Positions 50,662-60,126 of a DNA stretch of 64,000 nt are shown piece by piece. The translations under genes were made by a program, and so were the position numbers. Below the pieces are notes generated by a model, which made no database searches, was not told the origin of the DNA, and saw only the letters and a list, made by a program, of their open reading frames with translations. Source of the stretch: Phaeodactylum tricornutum CCAP 1055/1. Taxonomy: Eukaryota > Bacillariophyta > Bacillariophyceae > Surirellales > Neidiaceae. Positions within the stretch are counted from its first letter, which is position 1; every line of letters begins with the position of its first letter. Where the stretch lies: NCBI RefSeq assembly GCF_000150955.2, contig NW_002238035.1, positions 62,001 through 126,000 of the forward strand, given 5' to 3'.

Positions 50662-52560
50662 CTAGGAGTACTTTTGGCAAAAAAAATTGTGATGACGCGC
50701 CATCTCTCCAATAGCCACTTCAAGATCGTCTTCAGGTGGCAAAAATGTTGTTCGGAACCCGATGCGGCCTTTCTTCTGTCCAAAGCCGGATGCCGGTACT
50801 ACGCAGATTCCTGTCTCTTCCAAGAGAGAGAGTGCATACAAAGTATCGGGGGTTTGATCACTTGCTTCCGCTGCGTCAACAGCGCTTTGAGGAATTATGA
50901 CTCGAGGAAATGCATACATCGCGCCTTCAGCCTGATTGCATGTGATACCATCAATTCGATTCAAGCCATCTACCATCTTCTTTGCACGGCGCTGAAGGCT
51001 CTGGAATATGGCTCGTTCTTCTTCAACAAACAAAGTATACGAATCACTGCCCTCTGCCGGACCCTTTACCATTAGCGAAGTCATTAGCTGGCCATCAACA
51101 CCGGAGCATAGAGCACTGGATGCAAGCTTATAAATCTGTGACTGTACATACGGATCGATGCAATGGAGTTCCATGTACCCTCCACGGCGGCCGCACTCAC
51201 CAATCAGACCCTTACTAGTAGAATGAAAACTGACCAATTCCAAGTTTTCGCAACCGGGTGTTTCAACGGCAATCTTCTTGGCGCTTATGAATTTGCGATC
51301 CTTCACGTACACGTTACGCTGATACACTTCATCCGCCATAAGCAAAATGCCATTACGAGCACAGAATCGACAGATCATCTCAAGATCCTTCCGTTGCAAT
51401 ACTTGTCCAGTTGGATTGCCGGGGTTGATGAGCGCCATCCCCTTTACATTCAGCTTTTTTGCTTTAGCTTCGTTCAAACGACGCTGCAGCTCTCCTTCGG
51501 TAACTGTCCAACCTAACTCTTCATCCAATTCATACCCGATCTTCCGTCCGCCGAGTTTGGTTATAAGAGCCGAATAGATCGGGTATTGAGGAATTGGGAT
51601 CATAATGGCATCGTGGTCGTGGGAAATAAGACCATTGAGAATGAATTCGATTCCAGTGCTGGCGCCATTTGTCAAGAAGATGTCACCCTCGTACGCCGAG
51701 TGTCCGTCCCGATTCAAGATGTATTCTGCTACATGCTTTCGAATACCGGCTAAACCTTGTGAATTGGTATACGAGCCTGTGCCTCCCTTACCGACAATCC
51801 CGCGAAGCTCTCTTGCTCGCTCCAAAACATCCAAAGGAAAAAGCTGCGACGCGTTAGGATGATCCACACCACAAGATGCTGGTAGATCACAAAGTGCGAG
51901 TACTTGCCGATAAAATGTTATTGGTTGTTGACCGACTGCGTGTGGGTTGCCTACATTGGTGTAAGTAATTTTTCGCCCTTCCGCTGCCAATTTGTCGGCC
52001 TTGAGGACGACTTCGCCGCGCACAGCGTATTGCATGCGCCGTAAACTTTGACTCATGGTGGACTCATTCCAGGAGTAAACATTATGAGCGTGATCGGGCT
52101 CATCCGGGTGCCGACCTCTTGTTCGGGAGTCTATCTGACTGCTTCGTTTTCCGATGTACGGAGACTTTTCGTATTCTTCCTTAATGCCACCGTATCCAGC
52201 GTCTTCAGTGGCCTGAATTAGCCAATCTTGAAATTCTTTGAGATTCACATAATGATTTTCGGCGCGCTTGTCCAAAATACGACGTGGTTTTAAAGCCAAA
52301 GTATCATCTTCGATGGAATCAAAAAAGGATCGAATGTCGGAGGGGCTCAAGAGGTTGTCTTCGTCCTTGTCGATGGAAGCAAAAAGAGCGACCGAGCCAC
52401 GACCAGTTGCAAGATATGACGCCCAATGCGCTCTTTGCGCGTCACTCAGAGCCAATACAACACTACCAAAGGCTCTCGGCACATCAACGTTATGCTTCGA
52501 TATAGTCTTGCAACACATCAAACGGATCGGGCGACCCAAATTGATCCTTAGAGCCATCAT
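50662..52560 (-). CDS. Alanine aminotransferase with N-terminal EF-hand module
   Basis: A 632-residue protein; ordinary alanine aminotransferases are about 480-500. The C-terminal ~480 residues are a class I/II PLP aminotransferase of the alanine type: TNVGNPHAVGQQPITFYRQV, PQYPIYSALI, NPGNPTGQV, and the PLP lysine in SFHSTSKGLIGECGRRGGY (~449). It converts alanine and 2-oxoglutarate to pyruvate and glutamate. The first ~20 residues are basic and look like a mitochondrial presequence. Residues ~55-115 form an EF-hand pair: FASIDKDEDNLLSPSDIRSFF has loop ligands at D64, D66 and D68 and ends in Asp rather than Glu; the second half (NHYVNLKEFQDWL) is degenerate. The start is the ATG at 52560. 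It is the second EF-hand enzyme in this window. Confidence 0.93.
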   Translation of the reverse strand: MMALRINLGRPIRLMCCKTISKHNVDVPRAFGSVVLALSDAQRAHWASYLATGRGSVALFASIDKDEDNLLSPSDIRSFFDSIEDDTLALKPRRILDKRAENHYVNLKEFQDWLIQATEDAGYGGIKEEYEKSPYIGKRSSQIDSRTRGRHPDEPDHAHNVYSWNESTMSQSLRRMQYAVRGEVVLKADKLAAEGRKITYTNVGNPHAVGQQPITFYRQVLALCDLPASCGVDHPNASQLFPLDVLERARELRGIVGKGGTGSYTNSQGLAGIRKHVAEYILNRDGHSAYEGDIFLTNGASTGIEFILNGLISHDHDAIMIPIPQYPIYSALITKLGGRKIGYELDEELGWTVTEGELQRRLNEAKAKKLNVKGMALINPGNPTGQVLQRKDLEMICRFCARNGILLMADEVYQRNVYVKDRKFISAKKIAVETPGCENLELVSFHSTSKGLIGECGRRGGYMELHCIDPYVQSQIYKLASSALCSGVDGQLMTSLMVKGPAEGSDSYTLFVEEERAIFQSLQRRAKKMVDGLNRIDGITCNQAEGAMYAFPRVIIPQSAVDAAEASDQTPDTLYALSLLEETGICVVPASGFGQKKGRIGFRTTFLPPEDDLEVAIGEMARHHNFFCQKYS

Positions 52561-54019
52561 TTTGCTTACTGTGAATTCCAGTCAATGGATTTGAGAGATG
52601 CTTTTCTTGGAAGACTTCTGTTGAAAACTGGGAATTCTTTAGACACAACTGGAGTAGATACCCTCCACTGCTAATGTAATCCAAACCAAGGATTGATTAT
52701 GTTACAATTAGTGTCGATCATTCAATCGCCTTGTCGTCCGATGGGATGCGAACAAACAGGAATAGATACGCAGTTCTTTCAGCGCTTCTTTCGGCGTTGT
52801 GGTCTCTTTTCGATTAACTGGATCTTCGTATATCTTCGCACGAACTCCTTTGTACCCCTGGGTGTTCGATGAAGTAGGGTTCTATAAGACAATTTTTTTG
52901 ATTGGTTTTTTCTGTTGCTTTATTATGTTCTCATTTACTGTTAATGTTAGCAAGCCAAATTATCAAATGTAAAAACAAAAAGAATCCACTCACGTCAGTG
53001 TCAACATCATTATCTTAGATGCTTGGCTGCTTCCACACCAAAAATGATTGCCTATATTGGACAGAGACACTGTACTTCAAAGCGGAAGCGAAACAACAGA
53101 GCAAACATCTGACACTTGCAGAATCATTTTTCACGGATGTGAAAGTGGGTGCGCAAAAGTCCGTGGTTTGGCGTCAGCCTGGCCAAACAGTTGGCACGTT
53201 TTCACAAGAAGGCGGCGATATGGAAGCCTGTTGATTGCGCTTGATGTAGAGTTTAGGAACTAGTTCGTAGCATTCATGAAACGACAATGAGCCATCCAAG
53301 TTGACATAAGATTCTTGGTAGACCCTCGTGATATAGCGTTCCAGTCGCAAGGGGTGTCTCCCTCGCTCCGGCGCTCCTATCCTTGCTACCGGCAGGTGAG
53401 TTGTCAGAGATGACACGAACGATAGAAGCACGGTTCATCTTTAGCAGAATTGGATTCAGGGGTACAACCCGTATTCAGCAAGCATACATTGGGAAATCGC
53501 TTCCTTTAAAGATAACATCGTCAAAAGCAACTTAAAGTTAGTGTTGGAGTCAAATGGGGGACGTAACAGACTTCAACAAACTATTAGCTACTAGGGAGTG
53601 ATCGTCCATACTTAAATTCCGGCCGTAGGTGGTGTAACAAATTTTCCAACTTAAGGTTTGTGACTAGAGTAGGGTTGAAGAACACGTAACATGCAACTGT
53701 AAATAATGTAATATACTGGTAACGTAAACTCTAAGGGAGAAAACAGCGGAGATTTAAAACGGTTTATGTTCGAGCTAACTTCTATTATAGTAGAGTGAGT
53801 GCTATAAACTAAAACCTAGAAGTACCAACACGAATCAGCAACAACCATTTATGAGCGACTGGGAAAGCTCGAGAATGGCCGTTGGACTTTGTGCGTATTC
53901 AAACCGGTTGAGAAGCGGTAGGCCTCCAACAGATCGTCATTCTGGACTTCAAGGCTTTCGTTCGTTGACACCCTCAACTCAAAGGTAGTGGACTCGTTTT
54001 TAATAAGCATGGAATGACT
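52561..54019. other. Intergenic region with no firm gene
   Basis: About 1.46 kb. The left end holds the aminotransferase promoter and the right end the 3' UTR of the small TGA-containing gene. One minus-strand frame (53174-53431) contains an EF-hand-like stretch and is listed separately. Otherwise nothing was recognised. Confidence 0.4.
53174..53431 (-). other. Possible exon with EF-hand-like motif
   Basis: A minus-strand frame of about 85 codons starting at a GTG. Near its middle it encodes YVNLDGSLSFHE, which fits an EF-hand loop except for the first position. It is flanked by helical sequence (RYITRVYQES before, CYELVPKLYI after). There is no ATG in this frame, so it would have to be an internal or terminal exon. 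A neighbouring frame has an ATG (about 53438) with good context but lacks the motif. Chance is a real alternative. Confidence 0.2.
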
Positions 54020-54445
54020 TTACTCGTCATCTTTCTTCTGTGAATCAGATGGAGCGGAAGCAGGAAGCTTTTCCTTATCTTTCTCGTCTCCTTCCTTGTT
54101 GCGTTCCAACTTGATTCCATTGAACACTGCAGCCACATCATTCACAGAAAAAGTGGGTGAGCTCTCGATCTTTTCCGGAAGCGTTGATGGCTCGCATTGC
54201 GGTTAGATATTCATACCTCCTGTTCCTTGGAATTTGTCGGTTTGTCCCAGTCCATAGCCCACCAGATCGATGGTCGATTTGATGGTTCAGTAAATGACCA
54301 TGGTTGGCGGGGTTACGTGGAGCTGCGTCGGGCTTGTGGGGTTAAGAAAGGTACGACGGGTCGTTTGAGCGGTGCTACGTGGGACAAACGCCTTGGCTGA
54401 GAACAACAGCATGAATAACACACAGAGTGTTCCGAACTTGATCAT
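54020..54445 (-). CDS. Small plastid-type protein gene with an in-frame TGA (one intron)
   Basis: Exon 1 (54445-54217) and exon 2 (54126-54020) flank a 90-bp intron (GTATGA...GGCTGCAG, phase 1). Together they give 111 codons. The N-terminus IKFGTLCVLFMLLFSAKAFVP is a signal peptide ending in A-F, the diatom plastid junction; a Thr/Arg/Ser-rich transit segment follows. The mature part has a hydrophobic stretch (residues ~49-66), then GQTDKFQGTG, joined in frame to VFNGIKLERNK and a charged tail ending KKDDE. Codon 53 (54289-54287) is TGA. The frame before and after it looks like one protein, so it may be a Trp-to-stop change, a sequence error or selenocysteine. I do not recognise the family. 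Skipping the TGA by splicing would need a micro-exon of 3-9 bases, so reading through is simpler. Confidence 0.5.
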
Positions 54446-55128
54446 AATTGTAAAGTTGGAGCGACAAGTGAGGATGTGTAGAACTCACAGCCAATTTTGC
54501 TGCGTTACATACGAAAGAGCCTTTCACCGAGCCTTTTTCATTAGCTGACCGTGAACGGACAGTCGAAGGGGTGGCGAGTGGTGCTGGCTGGGAGGAAATC
54601 TTCATAGTCACAGCAACTGCAAAAGGATCCCATTACGTCACGATTGCCAACTCAACCAGGGATTTATCCGATACGACCTTTTAAACGAATAGGGTAGTTC
54701 GAGGTACGTATCTCCGACATCGAAGCTCTAGCTACTGTAGAGATTTCAATCATAGTAGGCGTCAGCAGTCTTCTTGTAAGACCCGCGAATTTCTCGGAGG
54801 TCGGTTGTGAGAAGACGAATAGCCACGTACTTACTGTTAACAGTCAAACCGTCAAAACCAGACCCAAAATTCATGCCGGGCCCACACAGCTTGTCTGTCT
54901 GGGGTGATGATGGCTGTCGCTTGTAATTCTCGATTCGATAAAACGAGCTTATCGCACGACCTGGCAATGTGTTGCCACCCTTGACTTACACATTTCCTTC
55001 AGGATTACAGAACTACAAATAACAGTAATAGTCAATAGTCGCACCGGCTCTGGTAAACAAACAAAGACACTGCATGGACTTTTCGCCGCACGAATCTCAT
55101 TGTGAAATTGCTTCTTAAAACGGCCAGA
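54446..55128. other. Intergenic region between divergent genes
   Basis: It holds the promoters of the small minus-strand gene and of ABC1K. A minus-strand frame at 54605-54483 (starting with MKISSQPAPLATP) lies in the probable 5' UTR of the small gene, and a possible exon lies at 54835-54967; neither can be assigned to a gene. Confidence 0.4.
54835..54967 (-). other. Possible exon ending in a consensus splice donor
   Basis: The minus strand has an open frame (SSFYRIENYKRQPSSPQTDK...) ending at AACA followed by GTAAGTA (54834-54828), a near-perfect splice donor. No ATG start upstream in frame and no clear acceptor downstream were identified. It may be a leader exon of the small minus-strand gene or a chance match. 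Confidence 0.2.
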
Positions 55129-56892
55129 ATGCGGTGTTCCATCTTACTTCTGCTGGCTTACTTAGTTTCATCCTCGATTCCCGTGGACGCGTTTCTCCTG
55201 AGAATCAGAAATTTCAAGAATCACGTTCGTTTTATACCGGTCTGCGCTTTAGATTCTCCAGCGACTACGTCATCGGCGGAAAGCATCGATTTCCCCCCTC
55301 CTTTGTCGCAAGTCGATCGCTTGAAGCGCGCCGCCCATTTCTGGTCGACCGCTCTACCCATTGTTGCGAGCTACTACGGTTTATTGAGTAATCTCAAGCT
55401 GCAGGAACTTTTAGGCAACCCGCTGGCCGATGATCAGGTTGAGGAACTTTGGAACGCCCGCCACACAGAGGGTGCCGCCAAACTTGCTTCAACCGTCGCC
55501 GAGCTCCAGGGATTCTACGTCAAAACAGCACAAATTATATCCTCTCGACAGGATCTGTTTCCGTCACAGTATACCGATGCCCTCGCAGGATTTACCGACA
55601 ACCTAGACCCCATGTCGGGAGCTTTGGCCAGAGCGGTGGTCGTTAGTGAATTGCTGAATGCGGACGAGTCTTTTGAAGATGTCTTTGTGGAATTTGACGA
55701 CATACCACTTGGAGCCGCCAGTGTGGCGCAAGTACACCGCGCCGTACTTTCGGAAAAGTACGGTGGCAAGGAAGTTGCCGTCAAAATTCAACGGCCATCG
55801 ATCGAGTCTAAATTGCTCGGTGATGTAGCCAATTTGAAAGCAATTACCAAAACTTTTCGGGATAGTCCATCATTGCCGCTGGATTACTACACAGTCTTTT
55901 GTGAGTTAGAGAAGCAGTTGGCGGATGAGTTTGACTTCGTTGCCGAAGCAGTCGCCATGGATCGGATCTACAACGCACTGATACGGTGGCCAGATGGCTC
56001 ACCTAGGGATGTGCCCCTGGTCATTCCCCGACCTGTTCCCGGCTTGATTTCCCGACGAATTCTTGTCATGGACTATCTTCGAGGAGTGCCTCTATCCCGG
56101 GCACGTGATGAGATGCAGAAAAAGGGCATCGATCCGGACGGCCCCGAGGCAAAACTCTTTGGTCGCAAATTGTTGTCCGCGTTGACGAAAGTCTTTGGTT
56201 ACAATATTCTCGAAACTGGTTTCTTTCACGCCGATCCGCATCCTGGTAATATTTTTGTGCTGGAGGACGGCCAAATCGGTTTGATTGATTTTGGGCAGGT
56301 AAAACAAATTTCGGGGAGGAATAGAGAAACGCTTTGCAAACTCATGATTGCTTTAGACGAACGGCAAGGTGACAATCGACTAGAAGATTTGACTAGAATT
56401 GGCAGCTTGGCGACCGAATTGGGCGTTCAACTGAACGAAGGTGCCCAAGAAGAAGCTCCTGCCGCAGTCGGTATGTGGCTGTTTGACGGGACGGTGGAGA
56501 AATTGCCAGGGGGCTACGACAAAGGCGAGCTTAGTCCGAATTCACCCGTCAAAGAGTTGAAGAGCTTTCCGCAGGATCTGGTTTTGGTCGGCAGGTCGTC
56601 GATTCTTATTAAAGGTCTTTCGAGTCGGCTGGGTATTCCCTGGAGTTTGGCCAAAGAATGGGCTCCAACAGCTCGCGCCGTCCTACAGAGCAACACTCCG
56701 GTAAAGGTGGCTGATCGCGAGGGAGGAAGAGTGAGGTTCACAGATGTGTGGTCGATGTTCAAGAAATGGTGCAAGGGGCGCTCGACCAGCTTCGTACGCA
56801 GACTACCGGGACCGATTCGAACACGTATAGCTACTGCTGTTGTGCGACGACTGGAGCGCAAATCCCGCGAGAAACTGTTGCACTCGCCTTAG
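55129..56892 (+). CDS. ABC1K (UbiB/ADCK-like) atypical kinase, probably plastid
   Basis: A 587-residue protein of the ABC1/UbiB family. Family motifs are present in order: LQGFYVKTAQIISSRQDLFP (the K-x-G-Q region, here with KTAQ), PLGAASVAQVHRAVL (Ala-rich loop), VAVKIQRPSI with the ATP-binding Lys, the catalytic-loop region FFHADPHPGNIFVLEDG, and LIDFGQVKQI (DFG). In plants and algae such proteins sit in plastoglobules or mitochondria and control prenyl-quinone metabolism. The N-terminus MRCSILLLLAYLVSSSIPVDAFLLR is a signal peptide with an A-F junction, so a plastid location is expected. The frame is open upstream to a GTG at 55102; the ATG at 55129 is chosen. Confidence 0.92.
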   Translation: MRCSILLLLAYLVSSSIPVDAFLLRIRNFKNHVRFIPVCALDSPATTSSAESIDFPPPLSQVDRLKRAAHFWSTALPIVASYYGLLSNLKLQELLGNPLADDQVEELWNARHTEGAAKLASTVAELQGFYVKTAQIISSRQDLFPSQYTDALAGFTDNLDPMSGALARAVVVSELLNADESFEDVFVEFDDIPLGAASVAQVHRAVLSEKYGGKEVAVKIQRPSIESKLLGDVANLKAITKTFRDSPSLPLDYYTVFCELEKQLADEFDFVAEAVAMDRIYNALIRWPDGSPRDVPLVIPRPVPGLISRRILVMDYLRGVPLSRARDEMQKKGIDPDGPEAKLFGRKLLSALTKVFGYNILETGFFHADPHPGNIFVLEDGQIGLIDFGQVKQISGRNRETLCKLMIALDERQGDNRLEDLTRIGSLATELGVQLNEGAQEEAPAAVGMWLFDGTVEKLPGGYDKGELSPNSPVKELKSFPQDLVLVGRSSILIKGLSSRLGIPWSLAKEWAPTARAVLQSNTPVKVADREGGRVRFTDVWSMFKKWCKGRSTSFVRRLPGPIRTRIATAVVRRLERKSREKLLHSP

Positions 56893-57965
56893 AGAAAAGG
56901 GTTGGCGAATGCAAAAGGCTGCAATCCCTTCATAGACAATGTTTGATTTCGATACGGCCAAGCATTTCTTTGTAATTTAGCTCTCTGGTTGTGAAGCAGA
57001 TTATTTTCTACAAGTGTCTACCTAGGCTGTCAAGGAATGAGTCGTCGTTTGACAAGCTCGCTACGCTGTGGAAGAAACCAGGAGGAGCAGCTATGTAGAC
57101 AGGTCGAAAGCAGTGTTTTACTAATTTGTCTACAACAAGAAAGTGTGAAAAAATGTGCTGGTCCCTGCTCCCTTTGTATGAATAACGGCGGGATCTCAAA
57201 GCAGGCCATCTCCCAGGTCGGAGGTATGCTTGTTACCTGTCCGACGACACGCCTTCGTTGAACTAATAATATACGCAGAGTAGAAGATGAAGGTTCCAAA
57301 GGTCCCTGCTTACAATTACATCTGTAACCAAACACTGGTGGCGGTGCACTGTATTTGAGTCACCTAAATATAATGAACTGCCAAACCAACAAGTGACGAA
57401 CTTCTTACAAGCTTCGTTTTGCCAACTCCGTGGCGCGCACATAGGTCCACAATCTGCAACGTACGCAAAAGAAGGAAACATCATAGGAGAAGTCCGATCC
57501 AAAGTAACAACAACTTACTTCGCCGATTTGTATACAATCGGGATACAACCAATACCGAATTGGCTTTGAAAAAGAGAAAATGTGACGACATTAAAACATG
57601 GGTCGATAACCAAATTAGACCCCTTCCACCACGTCAGTATCCGTCAAGGGAATCGCTTTCATCATTCATCCTTTATATATTAAGTGGGATACGTACATGC
57701 GTTCAGTACCGGACGGAGACTTTCTCACGGAGAGATACGGGTTTCGACTACTTGGATCAGATAAGTTCAACTTTATTCTGGTGACGAATGTGGTATGTAA
57801 CTCACATAATTCTACACAAATCAGTCAGAACTTCAATCTAGTACGTGGCTCTGACAGAGCTCGGACCTCTCAATACGTATGTTCAGCAGCAAAATAATGG
57901 TTTCATTTTTTCTCTCACAATCTAATATCAGTGTATCAATTATTGTCATTTTGGTTTTAGAAAAC
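56893..57965. other. Intergenic region upstream of the first SLC4 gene
   Basis: About 1.07 kb. It holds the ABC1K 3' UTR and the SLC4 promoter. The last bases (TTTTGGTTTTAG before AAAACATGG) resemble a splice acceptor, so a 5' UTR intron is possible. No other gene was recognised. Confidence 0.45.
57631..57636 (-). promoter_or_regulatory. TGACGT motif (CO2/cAMP-response-element-like)
   Basis: ACGTCA on the plus strand, TGACGT on the minus, about 330 bp upstream of the first SLC4 start. The TGACGT core is established as the CO2-cAMP-responsive element of P. tricornutum carbonic anhydrase promoters, bound by a bZIP factor. A 6-base match is weak evidence by itself. Confidence 0.3.
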
Positions 57966-59878
57966 ATGGCTCCTCGAGATTCTGTTCAGGCTAATGGCAA
58001 GGTTGATATGAAGGCCTACAAGTCCACTGTTGGCAACAACGATTTAATCGAAGACGCCGGCAAGATTCACATGGAAGATCCTTTACTGTGGGGAAAGGGC
58101 ATTATCATCGATTTCAAGCGCACGGTTGGTACTCACTGGTTGGCTGAGATTATCAACTTTAATCAGAAGACAGTTGCGGTTACTCTTCTCATGTTCATCA
58201 CCGTCATCGCTCCTACCCTTACCTTTGGTGCAGTCTACGGCAAGGTTACTGAGAATCGCATTGGTGCCATCGAGACTATTCTCGCTACTGCGTGGGTTGG
58301 ATGTACCTACTCTCTCATTGGTGGTATGCCCATGGTACGAGTACTTTATGCTGTAAATATCAATATGGCTTTATTGGCTCTAACAGGATTGAGCTTGCGT
58401 TTCAGTGTATCATTGGTTCCACTGGTCCCGTCTTGGCTTTCTCTACTGTCATCTACAACATGTCTGTGTCTCTCGATGTTCCCTACTACGCCTTTAACGC
58501 TTGGGTCAGTGTTTGGCTTCTGGGATATTGCTTGATTGCTGGCTTCTTTGACATCACCCGCTATGTGCGCCTTGCCACGCGCTTTACCGATGAGATCTTT
58601 GCTCTGCTCATTGTCAGTATTTTTGTCATGGACGCCATCGGCGACCCTTTCTCCGATGTCGGTATCCTTCGTTTCTTGGCTCCTGATCATCCCTCCCATG
58701 AAGAGGACGACCCAGACTACGACTACTTGAAGGTTGGCCTCCTGAGTGTCATTCTTGGTTTCGGTACAACGTCTCTTATCTTCTTCTTCCGTAGCTTTAA
58801 GTTCTCGCCATTCTTCTGCAATCAGGGTGTCCGTACCTCTGTCCACGACTTTGCGGTCACCGCTTCCGTTGTTACCTGGACGCTTGTCAAAGAACTTCTC
58901 TTCGACGATGTTGATACGGAAGGATTAAAAGTACCTGATCAGTTCGAGCCTACCTTTGCGTGTTGTGATTCCAGTTGCACTACTTTTTTCCCCGATGACT
59001 GCCTCGGTCAGGCCGCTGCTGCTGGCACCCGCAGTTGGTTCGTCGACTTTTCTGACCTTAACGGCAAGGGCTGGATCCCGATTGCTGCTGCTGGACCGGC
59101 TGTCCTTGCTTTCGTGCTGGTGTACCTCGATAACGGTATCACTTGGCATTTGATCCAACACAAGAGTCACAACCTGCAACACGGAGAAGCCTACAACTAC
59201 GACTTGTGTCTGAGTGGATTCTTCAACTTTGTGAACGCTATGCTCGGGTTGCCTTGGTTGGTGGCCACCACTGTACCCTGCATTATTCACTTGAACTCTT
59301 TGGCTGAAAAGGACAAGGATGGCAAGTTTTTGTCTGTCCAGGAAACTCGGTTGACGATGTTGTTCTCCCACATGCTGGTCGGGTTCTCTTTACTGGCCTT
59401 GGACGTGCTGAAGCTTTTGCCTCTGCCCGTCCTGTACGGTGTCTTTTTGTTTATGGGTTTGTCGTCGTTGCCCAACATGCAGTTCTGGAATCGTTTCTTG
59501 CTCTTTTTCATGCAACCTAGTATGTATCCGGAGAAGTCGTACACTAAGTACATGAGCAAGGCCCGTATCCACAAATACACATTGTTGCAGCTTCTTTTCT
59601 TCTCATTGGTGTTTATCGTGCAGAACTTCAAGGTGATTGCCATTGCCTTTCCCCTCATGACTCTTCTTTGTATTCCGGCGCGAATTTACTTGTTCCCAAA
59701 ATTCTTCGAAGGATGGGAGCTCCTACTCTTGGATGGTGATGATGAAGACATTCGTCGTTGGGAAGCTGCAAAACATGAATCCATGTTGGAGGGTGGCGAC
59801 TTACGTGCCGGTACCACGAAGCATGAAGTCCCGATTGATGACGGCGACAGCAGCGATGATGTTGCGAACGACTCGTAA
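57966..59878 (+). CDS. SLC4: SLC4-family bicarbonate transporter (copy A, one intron)
   Basis: Exons 57966-58334 and 58406-59878 with a 71-bp intron (GTACGA...GTTTCAG, phase 0) give 613 residues. It is an SLC4 anion/bicarbonate transporter with about 10-12 membrane helices. The junction rebuilds GGMPM then CIIGSTGPVLAFSTVIYN, the SLC4 pattern GG-P---GSTGP. FTDEIFALLIVSIFVMDAI and LGLPWLVATTVPCIIHL are further hallmarks. It lacks the large cytosolic N-domain of animal SLC4 and has only ~55 residues before the first helix. In diatoms, SLC4 proteins at the plasma membrane take up HCO3- under low CO2; the role here is inferred by family. A loop with CCDSSCTTFFPDDC is shared by all three copies. 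The start MAPRD is conserved in copy B. It is convergent with copy B. Confidence 0.95.
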
Positions 59879-60126
59879 ATCCTATTTTATGACTTCCCCC
59901 GGAAAATTTTATTAGTGCGCCACAGGCGCGAGCTACGTACAAAAAAGTGTATCCTCTGGCTATATTTCGCAGTTTCGCTGTTGGCAAATACTGCCAATAG
60001 CAATCATGCGTTAAGGTTTAGGGTATAAGAATAGGCTGAGGTTTTACATGGGAACTACATCAAACCAGAAGCGAGCGCGACAATTTTACAGATTATTGCT
60101 TTTCATGAATGGGTAAATTGCAGATC
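59879..60126. other. Convergent gap between SLC4 copies A and B
   Basis: 248 bp holding both 3' UTRs. Nothing else was recognised. Confidence 0.5.

Noticed and set aside
54217-54372. Alternative intron from GTAACC (54316) to an AG near 54220-54226 that would remove the in-frame TGA
   Set aside because: It would leave a micro-exon of only 3-9 bases before the next donor and would delete the protein-like segment, so it is less likely than a continuous exon; it is still worth checking in transcripts.
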